A stretch of 64,000 nucleotides of DNA from the NCBI GenBank assembly GCA_023412805.1, contig JAEZRM010000095.1:1-64000 (forward strand). Direction: 5' to 3'. This document shows, piece after piece, positions 53,763-60,392 of the stretch (its first letter is position 1; each line of letters starts with the position of its first letter). Under the pieces are notes generated by a model that was not told the origin of the DNA, ran no database searches, and saw nothing but the letters and a program-made list of their open reading frames with translations. A program made the translations under genes and the position numbers. Origin of the DNA: Pseudomonadota bacterium (GTDB taxonomy: Bacteria > Pseudomonadota > Alphaproteobacteria > Rhizobiales > Hyphomicrobiaceae).

Positions 53763-54431
53763 TCAGGCGCCCTTTTCGGCATCCGGCTTCGGCTCGATAT
53801 CGTCGCGGCGCGAGAGCACCCGGTCGATCAGGCCGAATTCCTGGGACTGTTCGGCGGTCATGAAGTAATCGCGGTCGAGCGTCTTTTCAACCTGATCGTA
53901 TGTCTGACCAGTATGCTTGACGTACACTTCGTTCAAACGCCGCTTCATCTTGACGATATCTTCGGCGTGGCGCTCGATATCGCTCGCTTGGCCGGAGAAA
54001 CCACCCGACGGCTGGTGAACCATGATCCGAGCATTCGGAAGCGCATAGCGCATGCCCTTCTCGCCCGCACAAAGCAGCAGGGAGCCCATCGAGGCCGCCT
54101 GCCCGATGCACAATGTCGCAATCGGCGGCTTGATGAACTGCATGGTGTCGTAGATGGCCATGCCCGAGGTCACCACGCCGCCCGGCGAGTTGATGTACAT
54201 GGCGATTTCCTTCTTGGGGTTCTGGGCCTCCAGGAAGAGAAGCTGCATGCACACCGACGACGCCATGTGGTCCTCGATGGGACCGATCACGAAAATGATC
54301 CGCTCCTGCAGCATCCGCGACGGCAGGTCGTAGGGCCGCTCGCCGCGCGCCGTCTGCTCGATCACCGTCGGCCAGTAGGTGGCGACAGGAGAGTTGTGGA
54401 GCCGATCGGCGCCAAAGGGAGGAATAATCAT
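53763..54431 (-). CDS. clpP: ATP-dependent Clp protease proteolytic subunit ClpP
   Basis: Serine peptidase of 222 residues forming the tetradecameric core. Catalytic Ser in LCIGQAASMGSLLL near 118, His in NARIMVHQPSGGFSGQA near 143, and Asp in TLDRDYFM near 192. The N-terminus is long (MIIPPFGADRLHNSPVATYWPTVIEQT), a propeptide-like extension that is common in Rhizobiales ClpP. ATG at 54431 with AGGA 7 bases upstream. The upstream gap carries a 44-bp direct repeat which may be promoter material. Confidence 0.97.
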   Translation of the reverse strand: MIIPPFGADRLHNSPVATYWPTVIEQTARGERPYDLPSRMLQERIIFVIGPIEDHMASSVCMQLLFLEAQNPKKEIAMYINSPGGVVTSGMAIYDTMQFIKPPIATLCIGQAASMGSLLLCAGEKGMRYALPNARIMVHQPSGGFSGQASDIERHAEDIVKMKRRLNEVYVKHTGQTYDQVEKTLDRDYFMTAEQSQEFGLIDRVLSRRDDIEPKPDAEKGA

Positions 54432-54517
54432 GGGAGCGTCCTGCGAGCTTGAGGAAGGCGGCTAAGCGAGCACGCGGCTTGCGCCGGGCGCTGGTCGAGA
54501 ATCAGATCACCGACACT

Positions 54518-54561
54518 GCATATATAGGACGCGACGGCAGGAGTTCATCCACTCCGACGTC
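54518..54561 (-). repeat. Direct repeat unit 1 upstream of clpP
   Basis: A 44-bp unit that reads on the minus strand GACGTCGGAGTGGATGAACT, then CCTGCCGTCGCGTCC and TATATATGC. It lies about 87-130 bases before the clpP start. Unit 2 is 88 bases away in the same orientation. The TATATATG block resembles a -10 box. Confidence 0.85.
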
Positions 54562-54605
54562 ACCGTCCCACTTTGACGTACCTCCCGGTACGCCGCGCGT
54601 CCGGC

Positions 54606-54650
54606 GCATATATAGGACGCGACGGCAGGAATTCATCCACTCCCGACGTC
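54606..54650 (-). repeat. Direct repeat unit 2 upstream of clpP
   Basis: A 45-bp unit differing from unit 1 by one substitution (GAATTC for GAACTC) and one inserted G. It begins 11 bases after the tig stop codon. The two units together look like a tandem duplication that includes a TATATATG block. Confidence 0.85.
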
Positions 54651-54660
54651 GCGACCTCGA

Positions 54661-56034
54661 TCACGCACCCGCGCCCGGAACGGCCGGCTCACCGTCGTCC
54701 GGCATCTTGAGCAGCTCTTCGCGCGAAACCTTCTTGTCGGTCGGCTTGGCCTCGCCGAGGATGTGGTCGACGACCTTGTCCTCGTAGATCGGTGCGCGAA
54801 GCTGCTGCACGGCGCCCGGCGTCTTCTCGAAATACTCGTAGACCATGCGTTCCTGACCGGGAAAGCGGCGCGCCTCGCGGAAGAGCGCATTGCGCAGCTC
54901 CTCCTGCGTGATTTCGACCTTCGCCTTGTCGCCGATCTCCGCCAGCACGAGTCCGAGGCGCACGCGGCGCTCGGCAAGGCCGCGGTATTCGGCCCGCGCG
55001 CTCTCCTCCGTCTTGCCCTCGTCCTCGAAGGTCTTGCCGGATTGCTGCAGCGTGTTCGTCACCTGCCCCCAGATCTGATCGAACTCCTGGTTCACGAGCG
55101 CCTCTGGCAGCTCGAAGCTGTGCGCCTTGTCGAGCGCGTCGAGCAGGGAGCGCTTGATCTTCGTGCGCGAGAACTCGGCGAACTCGCCTTCGATGCGCTC
55201 GCGCATGACCTTGCGCAGTGCGTCGAGCGAGTCGAGGCCGAAACCCTTCGCGAAATCCTCGTTGATCTCGGGCTTCACAGGCTTCGCGACCGATTTCACC
55301 TTGGTCGCGAACGAGGCGGCCTTACCCGCAAGATGCTCTGCCTGATAGGCCTCGGGGAACGTCACGGAGACTGTGCGCTCATCGCCGGCCTTGGCGCCCT
55401 TGAGCTGCTCCTCGAAGCCCGGAATGAAGCTGCCGCTGCCGATAACGAGGTCGGCGTCCTCGCCGGCACCGCCATCGAAAGGCGTGCCGTCGATCGAGCC
55501 GACAAAATCGATCTTGAGCTGGTCACCTTCGGCAGCAACGCGGCCTTCTTCGACTTCGAAGGTCACATTGCGCTCGGCGAGATCGGCGACGGCCTTCTCG
55601 ATCGTCTCGTCGTCGACATCGACAACTTCACGCTCGAGCTTCAGCGTCGAGAAATCAACGAGATCGATCTTCGGCAGCACTTCGAAGGACATGGTGTAGG
55701 CGAGGTCGGCCTTGCCATCCATCACCTTCTCGATCTCGTCCTTGTCCTCGCTGAAAGCAATCTCCGGCTGCATGGCCGGCCGCTCCTGGCGATCGGTCAG
55801 CGCCTGCTTCGACGACTTGTCGACGAGATCCTGCAGCACCTCGGCCATGAGCGAGCGGCCGTAGACCTTCTTGATGTGGCCAAGCGGAACCTTGCCGCGA
55901 CGGAAGCCCTTGAGCTGGATGTTGCCCTTGACCTCGTCGAGGCGTGTCTCGAAGCGCTCGCTGAGCTCATTGGCGCCGACCACCACTTTGAGGGTCCGCT
56001 TCAGTCCGTCCGCACTCGTTTCCGTGACCTGCAT
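54661..56034 (-). CDS. tig: Trigger factor (ribosome-associated peptidyl-prolyl isomerase)
   Basis: Chaperone of 457 residues acting at the ribosome exit tunnel. N-terminal ribosome-binding domain with the signature GFRRGKVPLGHIKKVYG near 44-60, a central FKBP-type domain (KIDFVGSIDGTPFDGG near 160, VIGSGSFIPGFEEQLKGAKAG) and the helical C-terminal domain. I chose the ATG at 56034 (MQVTETSADG), the family-typical N-terminus; the ATG four codons earlier is also possible, while the longer in-frame arginine-rich extension is not. tRNA-Leu lies upstream. It precedes clpP in the same direction. Confidence 0.96.
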   Translation of the reverse strand: MQVTETSADGLKRTLKVVVGANELSERFETRLDEVKGNIQLKGFRRGKVPLGHIKKVYGRSLMAEVLQDLVDKSSKQALTDRQERPAMQPEIAFSEDKDEIEKVMDGKADLAYTMSFEVLPKIDLVDFSTLKLEREVVDVDDETIEKAVADLAERNVTFEVEEGRVAAEGDQLKIDFVGSIDGTPFDGGAGEDADLVIGSGSFIPGFEEQLKGAKAGDERTVSVTFPEAYQAEHLAGKAASFATKVKSVAKPVKPEINEDFAKGFGLDSLDALRKVMRERIEGEFAEFSRTKIKRSLLDALDKAHSFELPEALVNQEFDQIWGQVTNTLQQSGKTFEDEGKTEESARAEYRGLAERRVRLGLVLAEIGDKAKVEITQEELRNALFREARRFPGQERMVYEYFEKTPGAVQQLRAPIYEDKVVDHILGEAKPTDKKVSREELLKMPDDGEPAVPGAGA

Positions 56035-56224
56035 GTCGTCCGTCATCCACTCGTAAGGCGGCAAGCGCCGCCGCTTTTTCGTTTTTCCCGCCGGCTGCTG
56101 GGAAGCCCTTTCGCACCACGAATGTGATGCCCTGCCGGCGGCGGCACTGCGCCACCCGATCTCAGTCTGCTGCATCCTCATGGGACGCAACGTGAATTCT
56201 TCATCGCGGCCCAATGAGGCCGGC

Positions 56225-56309
56225 TGGTGCGGACGGAGGGACTCGAACCCCCACGACTTGCGTCGCTGGAACCTAAATCCAGTGCGTCTACCAATTCCGC
56301 CACGCCCGC
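56225..56309 (-). tRNA. tRNA-Leu (anticodon UAG)
   Basis: An 85-base gene on the minus strand starting GCGGGCGTGGCGGAATTGG and ending with an encoded CCA. The acceptor stem GCGGGCG pairs with CGTCCGC. The anticodon stem CTGGA/TCCAG encloses the loop TTTAGGT, giving anticodon TAG. The long variable arm GCGACGCAAGTCGT and the GGTTCGAGTCC T-arm fit a class II leucine tRNA. Confidence 0.97.
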
Positions 56310-56348
56310 CACCCGCGCTTACCGCCGTACCGGGCGCGATGGCGCCGA

Positions 56349-56378
56349 CATATATCCGGCCCTGTTGCCCGGGATCAA
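56349..56378 (-). promoter_or_regulatory. Promoter of tRNA-Leu
   Basis: On the minus strand TTGATC (-35, 56373-56378) and TATATG (-10, 56349-56354) are separated by 18 bases, with the -10 ending 39 bases before the tRNA 5' end. Both boxes are close to sigma-70 consensus and lie in otherwise GC-rich DNA. Confidence 0.65.
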
Positions 56379-56418
56379 CGCTTAGTTTTGAGGGCGTCGG
56401 CCGAGCCGGTCGCTGGAG

Positions 56419-56904
56419 CTATGCCTTCTCCTTCTGGGGCAGCGCAAAAGAGAGCGGCAGGGCGGTCGTGTACTTGATCTGCTCCATGGCGAAAGCCGAA
56501 GAGACCTTGGTGATGTCGATCCGTGAGATGAGCTTCTTGTAGAACGCGTCATAGGCCGCAATATCCGGGACCACGACTCGCATAAGATAGTCCACCTCGC
56601 CGGACATGCGATAGAATTCAACGACTTCCGGCAGATCGACGACCGCTGCGTGAAAGCGCTCGAGCCATTCGAGATTGTGCTGGTCGGTCTTGATCGAGAC
56701 GAACACCGTCACCCCGGTATTGACCTTCACCGGGTCGAGGACCGCCACCCTGCCGCGGATGACTCCGGCCTCGTCCAGCTTCTGGATACGCCTCCAGCAG
56801 GGTGTCGTGGAAAGGCCGACGATCTTGCCGATCTCCGCGATCGGCATGGTTGCATCTGCCTGCAGCAGGCCCAGGATCTTCAGATCCATTGCGTCGAATT
56901 CCAC
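56419..56904 (-). CDS. Lrp/AsnC-family transcriptional regulator
   Basis: Regulator of 161 residues. Helix-turn-helix (MPIAEIGKIVGLSTTPCWRRIQKLDEAGVI) and RAM effector domain (FVSIKTDQHNLEWLERFHAAVVDLPEVVEFYRMSGEVDYLMRVVVPDIAAYDAFYKKL). The start is a GTG at 56904, chosen because GGAGAG lies 6 bases upstream and the length then equals other Lrp proteins; the ATG at 56889 is the alternative. It is divergent from the DUF442 gene at 57096, with a 191-base promoter region that is AT-rich, including TTTATTCTACAAATTGC. Confidence 0.9.
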   Translation of the reverse strand: MEFDAMDLKILGLLQADATMPIAEIGKIVGLSTTPCWRRIQKLDEAGVIRGRVAVLDPVKVNTGVTVFVSIKTDQHNLEWLERFHAAVVDLPEVVEFYRMSGEVDYLMRVVVPDIAAYDAFYKKLISRIDITKVSSAFAMEQIKYTTALPLSFALPQKEKA

Positions 56905-57095
56905 GATCAGCTCTCCGGGAGGAAATTTTTGCTCGATGCGGGCCAATAAGTAGAAATGCAGCACTTCGCCGCACCATTCTGGCGATGTTCTAGTATTTTA
57001 TTCTACAAATTGCAACTCCTCCCCTTGCTTGCCCCAGCCAATACCGCCAAATTCAGGGTCTGCGGAGAATGCATTTGCCGCGCACAGGGATTCGC

Positions 57096-57599
57096 ATGGA
57101 CAAGCCCATCTACATCACGCCTCAGTTCGCCGTGACCTCGGCCCTCGCGCCCGAGGACTTCGCGGCCGCGGCCGCCATGGGCTTCCGTTCCATCCTCTCC
57201 AATCGCCCGGACGGCGAGGCCGAAGGCCAGCTCACCGGCCGCGCCGAGGCGGTTTTGTCGTGGCAGGCAGGACTTCAGTTCCGTCACGTTCCCGCCGGCA
57301 AGCTCGATCTCTTCACGGACGAAGTCGTGGAGGGCATGGCCGACGCCGTCGCTACGCTGAAGGGCCCCATCCTCGCCCACTGCGCGAGCGGCATCCGCTC
57401 GGCGATCGCCTGGGCCGCCGCCAGCGCGCGCGGTGGCAACGTCGATTGCGTGCTGAAGGCGCTGGAGCAGGCCGGTTTCGATCTGGATTTCCTTCGCGAC
57501 GACCTTGAAGGGCAGGCCGACCGCGCCCGCTGGATCAGCCCGCGCACGCCGGCCCTCGATTGCAGCGAAGCCCGCAAGCTCGACACGGCGGCAGCGTAA
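57096..57599 (+). CDS. DUF442 / TIGR01244-family protein (phosphatase-like sulfurtransferase)
   Basis: Protein of 167 residues with a dual-specificity phosphatase-like fold. The N-terminus (IYITPQFAVTSALAPEDFAAAAAMGFRSILSNRPDGE) is typical of the family. The active-site loop is LAHCASGIRSAIAWA near residue 98-112, an HCx5R-type signature with Cys as nucleophile. The same domain forms the N-terminal part of Blh, a hydrogen-sulfide-detox protein in BigR operons; here it stands alone, without the metallo-beta-lactamase domain. The start MDKPI was chosen as family-like. Repeat copy F follows 3 bases after its stop. Confidence 0.9.
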   Translation: MDKPIYITPQFAVTSALAPEDFAAAAAMGFRSILSNRPDGEAEGQLTGRAEAVLSWQAGLQFRHVPAGKLDLFTDEVVEGMADAVATLKGPILAHCASGIRSAIAWAAASARGGNVDCVLKALEQAGFDLDFLRDDLEGQADRARWISPRTPALDCSEARKLDTAAA

Positions 57600-57602
57600 G
57601 CG

Positions 57603-57692
57603 TCAGTCGCGCCTTCGGCACGAGAGGGGCTACCGCCCCTTCGACCCCGTTCGGGGGACACCCCCGAACCCCCGTCTTTTATGGACTTGGAG
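57603..57692 (-). repeat. Dispersed hairpin repeat, copy F
   Basis: Minus orientation and the best-conserved copy. Tag CTCCAAGTCCATAAAAGACG, hairpin TTCGGGGGTGTCCCCCGAA, then GGGGCGGTAGCCCC and TGCCGAAGGCGCGA. It lies between the convergent DUF442 and msrA genes. Confidence 0.88.
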
Positions 57693-57714
57693 CAAGCCGC
57701 GACGGAGACAGATC

Positions 57715-57754
57715 CGCTCTCCCCGCGTGCGGGGAGAGCGCTAGGGTGAGGGGC
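57715..57754. repeat. REP-like palindrome with TAGGGTGAGGGG tail
   Basis: CGCTCTCCCCGC GT GCGGGGAGAGCG is a perfect 12-bp stem, followed by CTAGGGTGAGGGGC. This palindrome-plus-tail pattern is a common extragenic element in alphaproteobacterial genomes as I remember it. The rest of the gap 57600-57908 has repeat F and one more palindrome. Confidence 0.75.
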
Positions 57755-57799
57755 GGCGGCATACGTCGACGTCGCGCAAGTTATCGCCGCTCATCCCGA

Positions 57800-57828
57800 C
57801 CTTCTCCCCGTGAAGGACGGGGAGAAGG
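57800..57828. repeat. REP-like palindrome
   Basis: CCTTCTCCCCG, loop TGAAGGA, CGGGGAGAAGG: a perfect 11-bp stem. A degenerate relative lies at 8234-8262. It lies 80 bases before the msrA stop. Confidence 0.75.
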
Positions 57829-57908
57829 GGAAAAGCAGCAACCCGCACTACTTCATGAGCGCGCGACTGCGCGCCGGCCGGTAGGCCGAGCTAGGAAGAA
57901 AGACTACT

Positions 57909-58571
57909 TTACTCCGCCGCCTTGACGCCCGTCCCGATCTGGCAGGCGACGCCCGTACCGCCGAGACCGCAATAACCGTGCGGAACCTTGTGCAGGTACT
58001 GCTGGTGATAGTCCTCGGCGAAGTAGAAATCCGGCGCATCGAGGATCTCGGTGGTGATCGCACCGAAACCCTTCGCCTTGAGCGCCTTGCCGAACATCTC
58101 CTTCGATGCCTCGGCGGCGGCGCGCTGTGCCTCGTCGAAGACATAGATGCCGGAGCGATACTGTGTGCCGACATCATTGCCCTGGCGATTGCCCTGCGTC
58201 GGGTCGTGGCTCTCCCAGAAGGTCTTGAGCAACGTCTCGTAACTCATCTTCTTCGGGTCGAACACGACGAGCACGACTTCGTTGTGGCCCGTGAGGCCCG
58301 AGCAAACTTCCTCGTACGTCGGGTTCGGCGTGTAGCCCGCGGCATAGCCGACGGCCGTGATCCAGATGCCCTCCTCGAGCTCCCAGAACTTGCGCTCGGC
58401 GCCCCAGAAGCAGCCCAGGCCGAACATGGCCATCTGCATGCCCTCGGGATAGGGCCCTTTCAGCCCGTGACCATTGAGCGCGTGCGTGCGCGCGGTCGGG
58501 ATCGGCTCTGCGCGGCCCCCGAGGGCCTGATCGCGCGAAATCATCTCTGCTTTCTTGCGGAAGAACAGCAT
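57909..58571 (-). CDS. msrA: Peptide-methionine (S)-S-oxide reductase
   Basis: Repair enzyme of 220 residues reducing methionine-S-sulfoxide. The catalytic motif GLGCFWGAERKFWE is near residue 52; further family segments are VGYAAGYTPNPTYEEVCSGLTGHNEVV and DPTQGNRQGNDVGTQYRSGIY. Two resolving cysteines lie near the C-terminus (HGYCGLGGTGVACQIG). A 45-residue N-terminal extension precedes the domain, as in longer MsrA variants; no signal peptide is seen. MsrB is encoded 20 kb away. Confidence 0.96.
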   Translation of the reverse strand: MLFFRKKAEMISRDQALGGRAEPIPTARTHALNGHGLKGPYPEGMQMAMFGLGCFWGAERKFWELEEGIWITAVGYAAGYTPNPTYEEVCSGLTGHNEVVLVVFDPKKMSYETLLKTFWESHDPTQGNRQGNDVGTQYRSGIYVFDEAQRAAAEASKEMFGKALKAKGFGAITTEILDAPDFYFAEDYHQQYLHKVPHGYCGLGGTGVACQIGTGVKAAE

Positions 58572-58716
58572 GTGTGTGTGCCTTGTCTCGTTGAAAGCTG
58601 CAATGCACTATGTTGTCCCTAATATAAGCACGATCGCCCCTTCGCACCACGCCCCGCGCTGCCGGGGCATGCTTTCGTGACGCGGGAAGGTGGCGACGGA
58701 CGGGGATGGCAGCGGC

Positions 58717-59493
58717 ATGGTCACTGCGGCACAGTTCGAGCGCATTGTGTACCGCCCAGGCGGGACGCGCCGCTTTCTGCTCGCGATGACCATCCTGCTC
58801 CTGCTGCCGTTCGCGGCAAGCGTTCCGATCATGCTCTTCCAGCGCCTGAGCGCGGGCATTTGGCTCGGGACGGCCGGGCTCGCGCTGATGGGCATCGCCT
58901 TCGCGATCATCCTCGCGCTTCTCATCATCCAATTCATCCACGCACTGCGCGCCCGCGTGATCCTCGGATCCGAAACTGTCGAGACGACGCTGCCGGCCGG
59001 GCGCTGGCTCACGCCTGCTCTCACCTACCAAAGCCGCATCGTGCGCTATGACGACATCCAGGCCGTCGAAACCCGCGGTGAGGTCTATGGCGGCCCCCTC
59101 GCGCCCGTGCTCATGCAGGGCGTGAGCCTCATCACGCGCGATGGCGAGAAGGTTCAGATCGGACACGTGAACGCGCACTGCGAGGATCCCTCCTTGCCGT
59201 GCCTGTCGATCGGCTGCGAGATTGCGCGACGTGCCGGCATCGAGGTGCAGGACCGCGGTGCCGTGAACCGCAAGCTGCCGCAGCCCATGACAGGCATGGG
59301 GCTCATGGCTTCGGTCAGCACCGACACACCGCTGGCGCCCGAGGATATGGCGCGCATTTCAGCGCGGCACCGTCAGATCGTGATCGGTATCGCCGCAGGC
59401 CTCGCGACGCTGCTGGTCGTCGGGCTCGCCATGGACATTGCCGGCGGCCCCGTAGGTGGCACGTCGGTGAAGGCAAGTAACGTCAAGAAGTGA
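58717..59493 (+). CDS. Membrane protein of unknown function
   Basis: Protein of 258 residues. Two adjacent transmembrane helices at about 20-40 and 50-75 (FLLAMTILLLLPFAASVPIML and TAGLALMGIAFAIILALLIIQF), then a soluble domain of about 140 residues with a PH-like strand pattern (RVILGSETVETTLPAGRW, SRIVRYDDIQAVETRGEVYG), and a last helix at about 225-245. The arrangement recalls bacterial PH-domain membrane proteins, but I cannot name the family. The ATG at 58717 was preferred; a GTG nine codons earlier is in frame. It stands alone between msrA and the convergent exported protein. Confidence 0.72.
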   Translation: MVTAAQFERIVYRPGGTRRFLLAMTILLLLPFAASVPIMLFQRLSAGIWLGTAGLALMGIAFAIILALLIIQFIHALRARVILGSETVETTLPAGRWLTPALTYQSRIVRYDDIQAVETRGEVYGGPLAPVLMQGVSLITRDGEKVQIGHVNAHCEDPSLPCLSIGCEIARRAGIEVQDRGAVNRKLPQPMTGMGLMASVSTDTPLAPEDMARISARHRQIVIGIAAGLATLLVVGLAMDIAGGPVGGTSVKASNVKK

Positions 59494-59529
59494 ACGCGTC
59501 GCCTATGGCCCGCGACAACCTACGTCGTC

Positions 59530-60288
59530 CTACGTCGGAATCTGACGCTTCTTGATCGCATCGCGCAGCGTGCTCAGCGCCGTCTTCAGCTCCTGGTCCG
59601 TCGTCGTCGAAATCTGCTGCGTCAACCTTTGGACCAACTCCTGCCGATGCTGATCCGTGATGAGCGGATCATAGCTGCGCAGCCCCTCGAGAGCGCCCCT
59701 GCTCATCGCCAGAATGTCGGACTTCTCATAGATGCTTGTTTCGGTCATGCGCTGCACCAGTCCGGCGTAGAGCTGAAGCGCTGAACCTTTCATCTGATTG
59801 AGGTCATCGACGTGCGTTTGATATCGCTTGTCCTTTGCGATGGATGAGAGATATGGATCGCCGAGCTCCAGCAGCATTCCTGCGATCTTCGCTTCATAGA
59901 GCATGAGCCGTGCGACTTCCGCGGCGTAGGGTTTCCCCTTCTGCATCTCGCTCGAATAGAGCGCCACGAGCTTGTTGACCGGGTGCAGGGCACTGCTCAG
60001 CTTCTGAAAGCGAATGGCTACCGCGAGCTTCGCATTGAGCCCGACACGCAGAGGGATATTGTCCTCGCGCACCATCCGCTCGAAGACCGGCTTCGTCGCA
60101 GCATCGGCGAGTGTCGGCAACGACAAGCCATCGTTCTCGAAGCGCTGGATCAAAGCCCTGTAGTCGGTTCCGTCCCACGCCTCTTCGATAGACGGATAGC
60201 GCTTCTGGGCCTCGGCTGATTGGGCGAGCAGCAGCAGGCACACGAGCAGCCAACCCGATGACGTCAATGCCTTGAGCAAATGTCTCAT
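59530..60288 (-). CDS. Exported protein of unknown function
   Basis: Protein of 252 residues with a signal peptide (1-27, SGWLLVCLLLLAQSAEA). The mature part is mostly helical and carries no motif I know (pattern ALIQRFENDGLSLPTLADAATKPVFERMVREDNIPLRVGLNAKLAVAIRFQ). Two repeats of about 80 residues may exist but are not clear. It is convergent with the membrane protein above and 104 bases downstream of the TRAP permease on the same strand. A cell-envelope role is a guess. Confidence 0.72.
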   Translation of the reverse strand: MRHLLKALTSSGWLLVCLLLLAQSAEAQKRYPSIEEAWDGTDYRALIQRFENDGLSLPTLADAATKPVFERMVREDNIPLRVGLNAKLAVAIRFQKLSSALHPVNKLVALYSSEMQKGKPYAAEVARLMLYEAKIAGMLLELGDPYLSSIAKDKRYQTHVDDLNQMKGSALQLYAGLVQRMTETSIYEKSDILAMSRGALEGLRSYDPLITDQHRQELVQRLTQQISTTTDQELKTALSTLRDAIKKRQIPT

Positions 60289-60392
60289 GATAGCTCCCCG
60301 TTCGGCGCTGGCGGTGCGCCAAGGGAGCCTTATCTATGTGGCGGGAGTCTGGTCGCGGCGCTGCATGACCGCTGCACTCCCGCCACTTGCAC

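Noticed and set aside
54518..54650. Considered as CRISPR or tandem array
   Set aside because: There are only two units, with a single 44-base spacer and no cas genes.
56229..56320. Short coding frame over the tRNA-Leu region
   Set aside because: The sequence folds as a complete class II tRNA with encoded CCA, so coding is excluded.
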